DNA of 64,000 nt from Stieleria marina (lineage in GTDB: Bacteria > Planctomycetota > Planctomycetia > Pirellulales > Pirellulaceae). The notes under the pieces were generated by a model. It had not been told where the DNA came from. It did not search any database and was given only the letters and a program-made list of their open reading frames with translations. The stretch is taken from positions 1,116,001-1,180,000 of the forward strand of contig CP036526.1 in the NCBI GenBank assembly GCA_007741555.1, read 5' to 3'. The number at the start of each line of letters is the position of its first letter. Position 1 is the stretch's first letter. Shown here piece after piece: positions 8,713-18,226 of this stretch. Both the position numbers and the translations under genes were made by a program.

Positions 8713-9879
8713 CTAGATGACGCGAAGTGACAGGACGCCTTCGATGCCTTTTAGGCTGACGACGGTGTCGTCAGACACTTCGCCATCAACATCGATGATC
8801 GTGTACGCGATGTCGCCGCGTGACTTGTTCAGCAAGTCGGCGATATTCAAGTTTGCTGTGGCCAAGATGGTTGAAATTTGGCCGACCATGTTGGGCACAT
8901 TGGCATTGGCGATTGTGATTCGCTTGCCGCCGCCACCGCGTGGCATGAATGCTTCGGGAAAGTTGACACTGTTCTTGATCGTGCCGTCTTCCAAATATTC
9001 ACGCACTTGGTCAGCGACCATGATCGCGCAGTTCTCTTCGGCTTCTTCGGTCGATGCACCCAAGTGTGGGAACGAAATCACTTTGGGGTGTTTCAGCAAT
9101 TTGCTAGTTGGGAAGTCGATCACGTAGGCGTGCAAGTGACCGGTATCCAGCGCCGACAAAACGGCGTCGTCGTCACAGATGCCGCCGCGAGCCAAGTTTA
9201 CAATCACACCGCCTTTGGGCATCATCGCGATTCGTTGAGCGCTGACCAATCCCCGAGTTGCATCCAAGAGTGGCACGTGAACCGACACGGCATCGCACTT
9301 GGTGAATACCTGGTCGATGCTGACCGCTTTCTCGACACCGCTGTCCAGTTGCCATGCGCTTTGTACGGAAATCTGCGGATCAAACCCGACGACTTTCATG
9401 CCCAGTGACAACGCGGCGTTGGCGACTCGCAATCCAATGGCGCCCAATCCGATCACGCCCAGTGTTTTGGACGGTAGTTCGTAGCCGACGAAGTTCTTTT
9501 TGCCTGACTCAACAGCTTTGGAGATTTCGTCGTCGTTGCCCGATAAGCCAGCCGCGAATTGCTGAGCGGGCGTGATGTTTCTCGCTGCCATTAACAAACC
9601 GGCGACAACTAGTTCTTTCACTGCGTTGGCGTTAGCACCGGGCGCGTTGAAAACGGGAACGCCTTTGGCACTCATTTTGTCGACCGGAATGTTGTTGACG
9701 CCAGCACCCGCGCGACCGATCGCGACGACCGATTCAGGCAGTTCCATGTCGTGCATTTTGAACGAACGCAACATGATTGCATCTGGCTTGTCGACTTCCG
9801 AAGCGACTTCGTAAGACTCGCTGGGAAGACGTTGGAGACCTTTGCCGGAAATGTTGTTGAGCGTTTGGATTTTGAACAT
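8713..9879 (-). CDS. serA: D-3-phosphoglycerate dehydrogenase with C-terminal ACT domain
   Basis: Catalyses the first step of serine synthesis, 3-phosphoglycerate to 3-phosphohydroxypyruvate, with NAD. The start MFKIQTLNNISGKGL gives 388 residues, a compact SerA. It shows the 2-hydroxyacid dehydrogenase Rossmann motif GVIGLGAIGLRVANAA, the ARGG segment with catalytic Arg, and the SFPHLGAST catalytic His region. The C-terminal 70 residues (ITIANANVPNMVGQ...) form an ACT domain, usually the serine-feedback site. The frame is open 42 codons upstream, but that extension is Arg-rich and unlike SerA. It lies 138 bp downstream of serC, so both serine-pathway enzymes are probably made from one transcript. 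Confidence 0.95.
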   Translation of the reverse strand: MFKIQTLNNISGKGLQRLPSESYEVASEVDKPDAIMLRSFKMHDMELPESVVAIGRAGAGVNNIPVDKMSAKGVPVFNAPGANANAVKELVVAGLLMAARNITPAQQFAAGLSGNDDEISKAVESGKKNFVGYELPSKTLGVIGLGAIGLRVANAALSLGMKVVGFDPQISVQSAWQLDSGVEKAVSIDQVFTKCDAVSVHVPLLDATRGLVSAQRIAMMPKGGVIVNLARGGICDDDAVLSALDTGHLHAYVIDFPTSKLLKHPKVISFPHLGASTEEAEENCAIMVADQVREYLEDGTIKNSVNFPEAFMPRGGGGKRITIANANVPNMVGQISTILATANLNIADLLNKSRGDIAYTIIDVDGEVSDDTVVSLKGIEGVLSLRVI

Positions 9880-10017
9880 GGGAGAAGTCTGGGAGCAGGG
9901 AGAGTTCGGGGTGTTTTGTGTGAACCGCAGGCGTTTGCCACGGGCCTTGTCATGCACAGGTCGGGGGAACAACGAGTGGCCGCGGCGAGAGCCAGCGGCT
10001 GACAACAGGCGTTCGAT

Positions 10018-11130
10018 CTAGCCGTTCTTCGATGCGAAATCGTTCATGAAGCTGGCAAGTGCTTGGGCGCCTTCGGTGGGCATCGCGTTGTAGATGCTCG
10101 CACGGATTCCGCCGACACTTCGGTGTCCTTTCAGAGCCGACAGTTCGTGTTGCCCGGCTTCATCGACAAACTTTGCCAGTAATTCGTCGCTGGGCAAGTT
10201 GAACGTGACGTTCATCAACGATCGTGCTTCGGTCACCGCATGGCCTTTGTAGAAGCCGCTGTTGTTGTCAATCGCGTCGTAGAGCAACTGTGATTTTTCG
10301 CGATTGATTTTCTCCATCGCAGCGAGTCCACCGATGTCTTGTTGCAACCAACGGGCGACTTTACCCAGCACATAGATTGCGAACGTCGGTGGTGTATTCC
10401 ATTCCGAATCGGCTTCGGCGTGGTTCTTGTATTGCATGTAACCCGGGAGCGTCGCACTGCCACGTTCGAGCAAATCCTTTCGCATCACGGCGACGGTCAC
10501 GCCCGCGGGGCCTGCGTTCTTCTGAGCACACGCGTACATCAGGCCGTACTTGCTGATGTCCAATGGGCGGCACAGAAAATCGCTCGATGCGTCGCTGATC
10601 AATGGCACACTTGACGGAACGGTGGGTTCGTCAGCGAATTGCACGCCATGGATGGTTTCGTTGCTGCAGTAATAAAGGTACGCAGCGTCGTCGCTGATGT
10701 TGTACTGATCGGCCGAAGGCACGTGGTTGTAGTTGCTGTCGGCCGCGTCATAGACGACTTCAAAATCGCATTCCTTTTTGCCTTCGTTGACGGCTTTTTT
10801 GCCCCACGTTCCCGTGGTGATGTAGTTGGCCTTTTTGCCGGTGTCCTTGGCTAAGTTTGCCGGGATCATGGAAAACTGCAAAGCGGCTCCGCCTTGCAAA
10901 AACAGCACGGCGTAGTCATCGCTGATGTTTAGCAACGACCGGATTCCATTTTCAGCATCATGCAAGATGTCAATGAAAATCTTGTTGCGGTGACTCATCT
11001 CCAGCAGCGAACAGCCCGCGCCGGGCAAGCAGAGCATTTCGTCCTGGACTTCTTTCAGAACTGAAAGCGGCAAGGCGGCGGGACCGGCAGAAAAATTGAA
11101 AACGCGCTGATCAGTCGCTGTGGCACTCAT
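10018..11130 (-). CDS. serC: Phosphoserine aminotransferase
   Basis: PLP enzyme converting 3-phosphohydroxypyruvate and glutamate to phosphoserine and 2-oxoglutarate (also used in pyridoxine synthesis in some bacteria). The protein has 370 residues, normal for SerC. It opens with FNFSAGPAALPLSVL, the family N-terminus. The PLP Lys is Lys204 in CAQKNAGPAG, and the C-terminal GHRSVGGIRASIYNAMP block is typical. It precedes serA on the same strand. Confidence 0.97.
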   Translation of the reverse strand: MSATATDQRVFNFSAGPAALPLSVLKEVQDEMLCLPGAGCSLLEMSHRNKIFIDILHDAENGIRSLLNISDDYAVLFLQGGAALQFSMIPANLAKDTGKKANYITTGTWGKKAVNEGKKECDFEVVYDAADSNYNHVPSADQYNISDDAAYLYYCSNETIHGVQFADEPTVPSSVPLISDASSDFLCRPLDISKYGLMYACAQKNAGPAGVTVAVMRKDLLERGSATLPGYMQYKNHAEADSEWNTPPTFAIYVLGKVARWLQQDIGGLAAMEKINREKSQLLYDAIDNNSGFYKGHAVTEARSLMNVTFNLPSDELLAKFVDEAGQHELSALKGHRSVGGIRASIYNAMPTEGAQALASFMNDFASKNG

Positions 11131-11413
11131 CGTTTAGCCATTTCGTAGGAGAGGCAGTTTAAGGTCAAGCGATCGTATCCATATCGTCAATACGGATCGA
11201 TTCGATGGCCTTGGATTCTACGCTTCTGACCCCGGGGGCGGAAGGTTGCGAAAACGCCGCGAAAAGACAATTCGGCATCGAAAGCGTTCGACAAAAACGC
11301 GTCAAACTTGTAACAATCGTGAAGCCGCAGAACGGACTGCCCGTAGCGGATGGGTAGGTCAGGGATTTCCACCCTAGTAGCGAGCCAACTGCCTTGGGGA
11401 ATCGAACGAAATT

Positions 11414-14400
11414 ATGACGACACCACCAGTACGCAATTCTGACCAATCAACCGCGGGCCGAGCCATTGAGCTGGCCGCCGAATTGCTCAGGGAAGCGATT
11501 TCGCTGCAAACCCCGCAGGAACGCCGCCAGCAGGCCGAGTTGGACCGGATGGTGGAAAGTGCCGAGGACAAAGCGACGATGGTCGAAATGACCGACCAGG
11601 CATTTCGAACGCATACTCCCGCGCGGGTTGCGGACCAATTGACGCACCTCTTGGATGTCCAAGGCGTGCCGCGATTTTTCAGTCCGGTCGAACAGGCCAT
11701 GCTGAAAGGATTTCAATCTTTCGGCGAATACTTGCCCGGCGTAGCGGTGCCGTTGGTCAAAGAGAAGATGCGGCGTGAGACGGCCAATGTCATTTTGCCG
11801 GCCGAACCGGAGTTGCTGGCCGAGCACTTGAAAGCCCGTCAGGCCCACGGCGTCAGCATGAACGTCAACTTGCTGGGCGAAGCGATCTTGGGCGAAGAAG
11901 AAACCAAGCGGCGAATGCAACAGTGTTTCGAAGCGTTGCGGATGCCGGAAGTGAAATGTCTGAGCGTCAAGATTTCCACTGTTTACAGCCAAGTGTCTGC
12001 GCTCGCTCGTCAACACACGATTCGCAAAGTATCCGATCGGATGGAAACGCTGTATCGCACCGCGATGCAGGAAATCGATCCCGACACTGAACGTGGCAAG
12101 TTCGTTTATTTGGACATGGAGGAATATCGTGATCTGTATCTGACGGCCGAAGTCTTGCAAGAAACGCTCGACCGAAAAGGTCTCGATCAAGTTCGCGCCG
12201 GCATCGCGCTGCAGGCGTACGTCCCCGATTCAGCGCGTGTGATGCGAGACTTAATCGATTGGTCAGCCAAACGAGTTGCCGCCGGCGGTGAACCATTGAC
12301 GATTCGATTGGTCAAAGGCGCGAACATGGAAATGGAGCGTGTGCATGCTTCAGTGATGGGGCATCCGCAAGCACCGTACGAACAAAAAACGGAAACGGAC
12401 GCCAACTACAAACGGATGCTTCGAGAATTGATCGACGCTGCAGCGAACCAAAACTTGCGTGTCGGCGTTGCATCGCACAATTTGTTTGACGTCGCATTGG
12501 CTTTGGTGTGGACTGCCGACCGCGATTTAGGTGACCGCATCCAAATCGAAATGCTTGAAGGGATGGCAAATCATCAGCGCCGTGCTTTGACCGAGCGTGG
12601 GTCAGACATGTTGCTTTACGCTCCCGCATGCCGCCGAGATGGTTTTCTTAATGCGATCGGCTATTTGATACGTCGTTTGGACGAAAATACGGGGCCGCAA
12701 AACTTTCTGCGTCATGCTTACCGGTTGCAGCCAGGCACGCCCGAGTTTGATTCGCTGGCAGATGATTTTCGCCGATCCTTTGCGTTGTCCGAATCGATCA
12801 GCGATGCACCGCGGCATGAAGGTTCCCGTTTTGACGAACCCACGCATCCCAGTGTTGCTCCGCATTGGTCTTTGTTGGTCAACGAACCTGATACGGATTG
12901 GTCGATCCCCGCCAACGCTGACTGGGCGTCCAAGCTACTGGAAACTTGGCAAGCGAAATGCAATGACGCAGCCACCACGATTCCGCTGGAGATTGGCGGC
13001 CAATCTTGCGACGGCGAAACGACCATCGAATCAGCTGACCCGTCGCGCCCGGATGTGGTGATTGCCCGTGCGAAGCTCGCTTCGGTTGACCAGATTCGGC
13101 AAAGCGTGACGATCGCAGATCAAGACAAGAGCGGTTGGCGGTCGTCGACAATCGAGCATCGGCATGCACTGCTTCGCGCGGTTGCGCAAAAGTTGCGTGA
13201 GCGTCGTGGCGATTTGATGGGCGCGATGGTCGCCGATGGTGGCAAGACGGTTCCACAGGCCGATCCAGAAGTCAGCGAGGCAATCGACTTTTGCGAATTC
13301 TATCCGCTGACCGTTCGCGAATGGTTGCAGCATCCCACCATCCAGTTGCAGCCGCGTGGTGTGGTGGCTGTCATTACTCCTTGGAATTTTCCGCTGGCCA
13401 TTCCCTGTGGCGGAATTGCGGCGGCTTTGGCTGCAGGCAACACGGTGATTCTGAAACCTGCCAGCCAAACCATTTTGACCGCAGCGCTGCTTTGCGAAGC
13501 TTTCTGGGATGCCGGTGTGCCCAAAGACGTTTTGCAATTGGTGCCCTGCTCTGGCAAAAATGCTCAAACAGGTTTGGTCGAAAACCCGTTGGTTGACACC
13601 GTGATTTTGACGGGAGGCACGGAGACCGCCAAGCGAATGTTGTCGGTTCGTTCGGATCTGCATTTACTGGCAGAAACTGGTGGCAAGAACGCAACGATCG
13701 TGACGGCCCTGGCGGATCGCGATCAAGCGATCAAGCACGTGATCTCTTCTGCGTTTGGCCATGGCGGTCAGAAGTGCAGCGCAACGTCGCTGCTGTTGTT
13801 GGAAGACGAAGTCTTTCACGATGAAACATTCCGCGACACACTGGCCGACGCTGTCGAAAGTCTTCGTGTCGGTTCGGCTTGGGATTTGTCGACCAGTGTT
13901 GGTCCGCTGATTGGAGAACCCAGCGAGGAACTGACGCGTGGAATGAAGACGCTTCAGGACGACGAATCATGGTTGGTCGTCCCGGAGCACATCGACGACA
14001 ACCCGAATCTGTACCGCCCCGGTGTGAAATGGAATATCCGCCCAGGCAGCTTCACGCATCTAACCGAACTGTTTGGTCCGGTGCTCGGTGTGATGCGTTA
14101 TTCGCGATTGGAAGAAGCGATTGAGATTGTTCGCAGCACGGGCTACGGTCTGACCAGTGGTATCGAGAGTCTGGACGACCGAGAAGTCGAACTTTGGCAG
14201 CAGTCCATCGGAGCGGGCAATCTTTACATCAATCGCCCCACGACGGGCGCAATTGTCTTGCGTCAACCGTTTGGTGGTGTCGGTCTAAGTGCTTATGGTC
14301 CGGGCGTGAAAGCCGGCGGGCCTCACTATGTACTGCCGCTGATGCAAGTCGTCGATGGCAATGCGACCCTTCCCGTTTCGGACGCTGAACACGACGAACT

Positions 14401-15022
14401 TGATCGAGTGCAAAGTTGGGTGGAAGTGTTTGAAGAAAGCGGGGTGATGTCCACCGAATTAGCCGACGACTTGCAACGCGTTGTTGGCAGCCAACGCGCC
14501 GCAGTCGATGCCGAATTTTCGCGTGAACACGACACGGTGCAATTGGTCGGGCAAGATAACTTGCGTCGCTACCGCCCCGTACGAGCAATGACGATTCGTG
14601 TCGATGCGCAAGAACAACTTCGTGACGCGCTCGTTTGCGTGACGGCCGCGGTGGCTGTTCGGGCTCAGGTCACATTGTCGATCGATCCTCGTCTGCCTGA
14701 AACGATCAAAGAACTGCTGCAGTCGCCCGCTGACTACGTCCCTGGATTGGTGGAACCACTCGAAGAAACAATTGCCCAGCTCGCTGCTCGCGTCGTCGGT
14801 GGCGATGTGAAGCGTTTGCGAGTGCTGACGTCCGACACCGACTATACGGGTTTGCAGAAAGTTTGTGCCGAGCAGTTTGTCACCATGATTTACGAACCCG
14901 TTCTTAGTGATGGTCGAATCGAATGTCTGCGGTACCTGGATGAACAATCGGTTTCTAATGACTACCACCGATACGGAAACCTGGGCCGCAGGGCCAACGA
15001 GCAGCGAAGCGACGTAAAGTAG
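11414..15022 (+). CDS. putA: Bifunctional proline dehydrogenase / 1-pyrroline-5-carboxylate dehydrogenase
   Basis: Oxidises proline to glutamate in two steps, FAD-dependent then NAD-dependent. 1202 residues. The N-terminal half is the PRODH barrel (about 120-470, including MNVNLLGEAILGEEE and IRLVKGANMEMER). The C-terminal half is the aldehyde dehydrogenase domain, with the TPWNFPLAIPCGG segment, catalytic Glu754 in LLAETGGKNAT and Cys788 in GHGGQKCSATS. No N-terminal ribbon-helix-helix DNA-binding domain is seen, so it should not repress its own gene. The last 200 residues are a C-terminal extension typical of longer PutA forms. It is transcribed divergently from serC across a 283-bp gap. 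Confidence 0.96.
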   Translation: MTTPPVRNSDQSTAGRAIELAAELLREAISLQTPQERRQQAELDRMVESAEDKATMVEMTDQAFRTHTPARVADQLTHLLDVQGVPRFFSPVEQAMLKGFQSFGEYLPGVAVPLVKEKMRRETANVILPAEPELLAEHLKARQAHGVSMNVNLLGEAILGEEETKRRMQQCFEALRMPEVKCLSVKISTVYSQVSALARQHTIRKVSDRMETLYRTAMQEIDPDTERGKFVYLDMEEYRDLYLTAEVLQETLDRKGLDQVRAGIALQAYVPDSARVMRDLIDWSAKRVAAGGEPLTIRLVKGANMEMERVHASVMGHPQAPYEQKTETDANYKRMLRELIDAAANQNLRVGVASHNLFDVALALVWTADRDLGDRIQIEMLEGMANHQRRALTERGSDMLLYAPACRRDGFLNAIGYLIRRLDENTGPQNFLRHAYRLQPGTPEFDSLADDFRRSFALSESISDAPRHEGSRFDEPTHPSVAPHWSLLVNEPDTDWSIPANADWASKLLETWQAKCNDAATTIPLEIGGQSCDGETTIESADPSRPDVVIARAKLASVDQIRQSVTIADQDKSGWRSSTIEHRHALLRAVAQKLRERRGDLMGAMVADGGKTVPQADPEVSEAIDFCEFYPLTVREWLQHPTIQLQPRGVVAVITPWNFPLAIPCGGIAAALAAGNTVILKPASQTILTAALLCEAFWDAGVPKDVLQLVPCSGKNAQTGLVENPLVDTVILTGGTETAKRMLSVRSDLHLLAETGGKNATIVTALADRDQAIKHVISSAFGHGGQKCSATSLLLLEDEVFHDETFRDTLADAVESLRVGSAWDLSTSVGPLIGEPSEELTRGMKTLQDDESWLVVPEHIDDNPNLYRPGVKWNIRPGSFTHLTELFGPVLGVMRYSRLEEAIEIVRSTGYGLTSGIESLDDREVELWQQSIGAGNLYINRPTTGAIVLRQPFGGVGLSAYGPGVKAGGPHYVLPLMQVVDGNATLPVSDAEHDELDRVQSWVEVFEESGVMSTELADDLQRVVGSQRAAVDAEFSREHDTVQLVGQDNLRRYRPVRAMTIRVDAQEQLRDALVCVTAAVAVRAQVTLSIDPRLPETIKELLQSPADYVPGLVEPLEETIAQLAARVVGGDVKRLRVLTSDTDYTGLQKVCAEQFVTMIYEPVLSDGRIECLRYLDEQSVSNDYHRYGNLGRRANEQRSDVK

Positions 15023-15023
15023 C

Positions 15024-15230
15024 CATCACTCTCCGAGTGATGCAGCCCGACCGAACGGTGAAAGGTTGTTGCGATTTGGATCGTAGAGACGGGTGTCGGC
15101 TGGTTGGTCGTTGGTGCGATCCAAAGGGATTGCGATGGAGGGCACAAAGTCGGGCTACGTCAGTCTCCGAGTGATGCCGCCCGACTGTGCGGTTGCTGGT
15201 TTGTTGCGATTGGGATCGTAGGGACGGGTG
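15024..15230. repeat. Imperfect direct repeat pair downstream of putA
   Basis: Two related copies of about 68 bp, at 15028-15095 and 15162-15230, sit 134 bp apart between putA and the NYN gene. Both share CTCCGAGTGATGC, then GCCCGAC, then GTTGTTGCGAT or TTGTTGCGATT, then GGATCGTAG and GACGGGTG. The first copy begins with a perfect hairpin, CATCACTC-TCC-GAGTGATG (15024-15042). The second is flanked by GTCGGGC (15149-15155) and GCCCGAC (15179-15185). This looks like a dispersed intergenic repeat family rather than coding sequence. Confidence 0.75.
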
Positions 15231-15247
15231 ACTGATGGCTACGGTGC

Positions 15248-15778
15248 CTAGTCGTCGAAACCGAACTCTTTCATCCAGTCGCTGACATTGTCTTGGCTCA
15301 GTTCGATGGACGGCTTTTCTGAATCGGCACTCCACTGCCCTGCCCCGTTTGGGCGTTTAACGGCAAGACGCACTCGATTGTCCAGCAAATCATCCAACCA
15401 AGGTTCCGAATCAAAACACGTCGCGCCTCGGCGTTTGGCGGCGGCTTGAACACGGTGATCTGACGAAACGACGCCAAGTTGTTTGGGAGAATGATGCGCG
15501 GCGATGGTCTCTTCGATCAAATCGTCGGCTTCGGGAAAGTCAACAGCGAAGCGGATTTGGATGCCTTCGATTTCGTATTCGCTAGGGCGATCACGCGGCG
15601 GATTGGCCGCATCAAAGATAACTCGCGTACGTGCTCGCGTATTGGCGTCCAGGTGCTGAACGAGCCGGTCGATTAATTGCATCCGTTCGCGATGCAACCA
15701 GTTCGGATCGGTGTTTCGCGACGGAGGCGCGACCGGCGAAACCACGTTGTATCCGTCGATCAGCAATAAGAGCGACAT
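15248..15778 (-). CDS. NYN-domain (YacP-like) RNase-fold protein
   Basis: Small PIN/NYN-type protein of 176 residues. It opens with MSLLLLIDGYNVV, the DGYN signature with the first catalytic Asp. Further acidic residues follow in VIFDAAN, EADDLIEETIAAH and VVSSDHRVQ, which together match the metal-binding site of YacP/NYN ribonucleases. The last 50 residues extend beyond the core. YacP homologues in Firmicutes take part in mRNA or rRNA processing, but the target here is unknown. Five bases separate its start from the downstream flippase gene stop signal region, and the two genes run in the same direction. Confidence 0.85.
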   Translation of the reverse strand: MSLLLLIDGYNVVSPVAPPSRNTDPNWLHRERMQLIDRLVQHLDANTRARTRVIFDAANPPRDRPSEYEIEGIQIRFAVDFPEADDLIEETIAAHHSPKQLGVVSSDHRVQAAAKRRGATCFDSEPWLDDLLDNRVRLAVKRPNGAGQWSADSEKPSIELSQDNVSDWMKEFGFDD

Positions 15779-15783
15779 GATGC

Positions 15784-17217
15784 TCAGGTCGTGGAGGGTT
15801 CGGTGGCAGCAGGTCGACCCGATTCAGATCGGTAGGCGCGAATCAAAAAGAAGAGACGACATAGCATAGTGCCAGCAATCGAGACGACGAAGCTGCGGGC
15901 CGCGGTTTCCAGAGTACGATCGGAGAATGCAAGATTTGCGACGATCAAAATGACCAGCCCCACGACCGCCGCATAGAAACTCTCGAACGGACGATTTGCT
16001 GCTAGCAGCCCACTGGTCAAAACGAAACTAAGCCCCAGGAGTGGCATTGCCAAGCCAAGGGTCGCTGTAATCCTGTTGACTCCATCAAAGTTGTCGACGA
16101 AATACTGAGCATACTTGGGACCGAAAAAGAAATCCGTTAGCTCATCGCCGAAGATGAACAGAAAACCAGAGAAGCAAGCGAGCACGCCAACCACCAGTAT
16201 TCCGTACTGTAAAAGAATCTTTCGGAGTCCCACCCAGCCATCACGAACAAACTCCTGAGCGGCGCGGGGGGCCAGGATGCTGGCGATGCCAAGCAAGAAT
16301 GGGTTGGCGAGAAGGACGACTGTGAAGCAGGCAAAGAACACGCCCGCTGCGGCTTCGTCGACTGCAAACGTCAGCACCCAGACGCACATGTACATGGTCA
16401 AAACGGAGCAAACATTTTCGCCTGCAACCCAACGCCCGTAGCGAAAATTCTCGCTCACTTGCAGCGTCGTCGATCGGCTTGCGAACTGAAACTCACTGCG
16501 GTAGATCCACCACCAAATTGCCAAGCCGAATGCGTTGACACTGCCAATCGTCACGAACACTGAGATGGCGCTAACGTTTGCGGCATACACCAATCCGAAT
16601 AGGGCTGCCAAATAACAAGCCGCAAACAGGATCTCCATCCAGACCGATGCAACGACTTGCAAGTTTGCCAGGAGCCAGCGTCGAGAGAACTCTCGGAGTA
16701 ATTGCAGCGGAGCCAATGCGGCGGCGGCGACCAGTGCGGCGCCTAGTTCGGGTTTCAGGATTTGAAATCCCGATTGGATTGCGATCAACACGCCGGTGGC
16801 TGCTGCGATCAATCCGATCACCAACACAGACGTGATCAACATGCTGCCGGAGAAAAGCGAACGCTGGTCGTCTTTGCGATTTTGATTGAAAACCGTCAAC
16901 GGTGTGGTCACAAATGCTTCGTGCAGTCCGACCAAGATCATGAGCACGCCGAATGCGCTGGAATAATACCCAAGCTGTTCCTCGCTGCCCGAACCAAAAC
17001 GGCCACCCACGGTCATGGAAGTCAACAACCGTGTGATGCTGAGAATTGCTTGGGCGGCCAACGCCCAGAAAACGGTCATGGGGAGGCGGCTGACGAGCGA
17101 TCGTCGCGCGACAACAGGCTGTCCAGTGGCTGCGAGCGAATCCACCGGTATACCGTCCACCGAAGGAGTCACCTCCGGCTGGGCCGAATTATCGTTGACG
17201 GTGGAATTTTGGGACAT
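15784..17217 (-). CDS. Polysaccharide-biosynthesis/flippase-like membrane protein (MVF/Wzx clan)
   Basis: Integral membrane protein of 477 residues from MSQNSTVNDNSAQPE. A polar N-terminus of about 50 residues is followed by some 12 hydrophobic segments, in the arrangement of MATE/Wzx-like lipid-linked oligosaccharide flippases. No short diagnostic motif exists for this group, so the assignment rests on overall pattern (for example ANPFLLGIASILAPRAAQEFVRDGW in the middle). The frame is open 24 codons upstream, but that extension is not membrane-like and the shorter start is preferred. It ends 5 bp before the NYN gene, so the two are probably cotranscribed. A role in exopolysaccharide export is inferred. 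Confidence 0.72.
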   Translation of the reverse strand: MSQNSTVNDNSAQPEVTPSVDGIPVDSLAATGQPVVARRSLVSRLPMTVFWALAAQAILSITRLLTSMTVGGRFGSGSEEQLGYYSSAFGVLMILVGLHEAFVTTPLTVFNQNRKDDQRSLFSGSMLITSVLVIGLIAAATGVLIAIQSGFQILKPELGAALVAAAALAPLQLLREFSRRWLLANLQVVASVWMEILFAACYLAALFGLVYAANVSAISVFVTIGSVNAFGLAIWWWIYRSEFQFASRSTTLQVSENFRYGRWVAGENVCSVLTMYMCVWVLTFAVDEAAAGVFFACFTVVLLANPFLLGIASILAPRAAQEFVRDGWVGLRKILLQYGILVVGVLACFSGFLFIFGDELTDFFFGPKYAQYFVDNFDGVNRITATLGLAMPLLGLSFVLTSGLLAANRPFESFYAAVVGLVILIVANLAFSDRTLETAARSFVVSIAGTMLCRLFFLIRAYRSESGRPAATEPSTT

Positions 17218-17377
17218 ACTGGATTTGAGAGCTGTCGCTGTCTTGAGACCATGCTGACTATAAACCGCCTCGTGATGGAGACAATCCAAATGCCGACATA
17301 TTGCGAGTCAGATTGCAGATCCGATGGAGTAGGAAGTGGTTCGGATCATCATGCCGCTCGCGAACCTCTGGTAATGG

Positions 17378-18196
17378 TTAATTCGACAAAGAGTCCGCCG
17401 GAGGGGACGCGGAATTGTCGGGATACTCAACAAATTTGAGAAATAGTCCCTGAGGAGGTGCCGTTTGCCCGGCGAGGTCGCGATTTTTGGCAGCGAGCAC
17501 GTCGGGGATCCACTCAGGCGGCTGCCGTCCTCGCCCGACTTCGACCATGGTTCCAACGATGTTGCGAACCATGTTGTACAGAAAACCGTTTGCTTCCACC
17601 TCGATGGTCAACCGTTGGCGAGGCGTGGCGGCTTGGTTTGCTTCTGGACTGAGCTGTTCGACAAAAACATCGCAGGCGTAAACGTGGCGAACGGTTGATT
17701 TGCGGATCGCACCGGCCGCTTGGAAACTTGCAAAGTCTTGTTCGCCGACGATGTACGTTGCAGCTTGGCGAACCAAATCGGGATCAATTTTGTGTTTCAA
17801 TCGCCAGTGGTAACGGTGCAGGTACACATCTCGTGCACCCCCCAATTGCAATTGGTACCGATAGCGTTTGCGGGTTGCATCGCGAATGGCATGGAAGTCA
17901 TCGTGGACTTCGACGGACTGAGTTACCACGATGGTCTCAGGCAAGAACGTGTTTACGGCACGCAGCAGACTTGCTGCATCGGCGGGCCATGACTGGATTT
18001 TGCAGTTCGCGACTTGCGCGATTGCGTGAACGCCCGAGTCGGTCCGCCCGCTGCCAATGACCTTGACCGATTCACCTGTGATCTTGCGAATTGCTTTTTG
18101 CAACTCCGTTTGGATCGTGGCTTGGCCCGGCTGGGTCTGCCAACCGGCGTAGTCCGTGCCGTCATAAGCGACGGTAAGTTTGAAATTGCGCGACAT
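17378..18196 (-). CDS. truA: tRNA pseudouridine(38-40) synthase
   Basis: Forms pseudouridine at positions 38-40 of the tRNA anticodon arm. The start MSRNFKLTVAYDGTDYAGW is the family N-terminus, and the catalytic Asp53 lies in GSGRTDSGVHA. The later blocks FLYNMVRNIVGTMVEVGRG are also conserved. At 272 residues it has normal length. It follows asd on the same strand with a 30-bp gap. Confidence 0.96.
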   Translation of the reverse strand: MSRNFKLTVAYDGTDYAGWQTQPGQATIQTELQKAIRKITGESVKVIGSGRTDSGVHAIAQVANCKIQSWPADAASLLRAVNTFLPETIVVTQSVEVHDDFHAIRDATRKRYRYQLQLGGARDVYLHRYHWRLKHKIDPDLVRQAATYIVGEQDFASFQAAGAIRKSTVRHVYACDVFVEQLSPEANQAATPRQRLTIEVEANGFLYNMVRNIVGTMVEVGRGRQPPEWIPDVLAAKNRDLAGQTAPPQGLFLKFVEYPDNSASPPADSLSN

Positions 18197-18226
18197 GCTG
18201 CTCGATTGGGTGCGAGACTGTCGCGA

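Noticed and set aside
11447-12190. Minus-strand open frame of about 247 codons
   Set aside because: It is antisense to the PRODH part of putA and has no family features.
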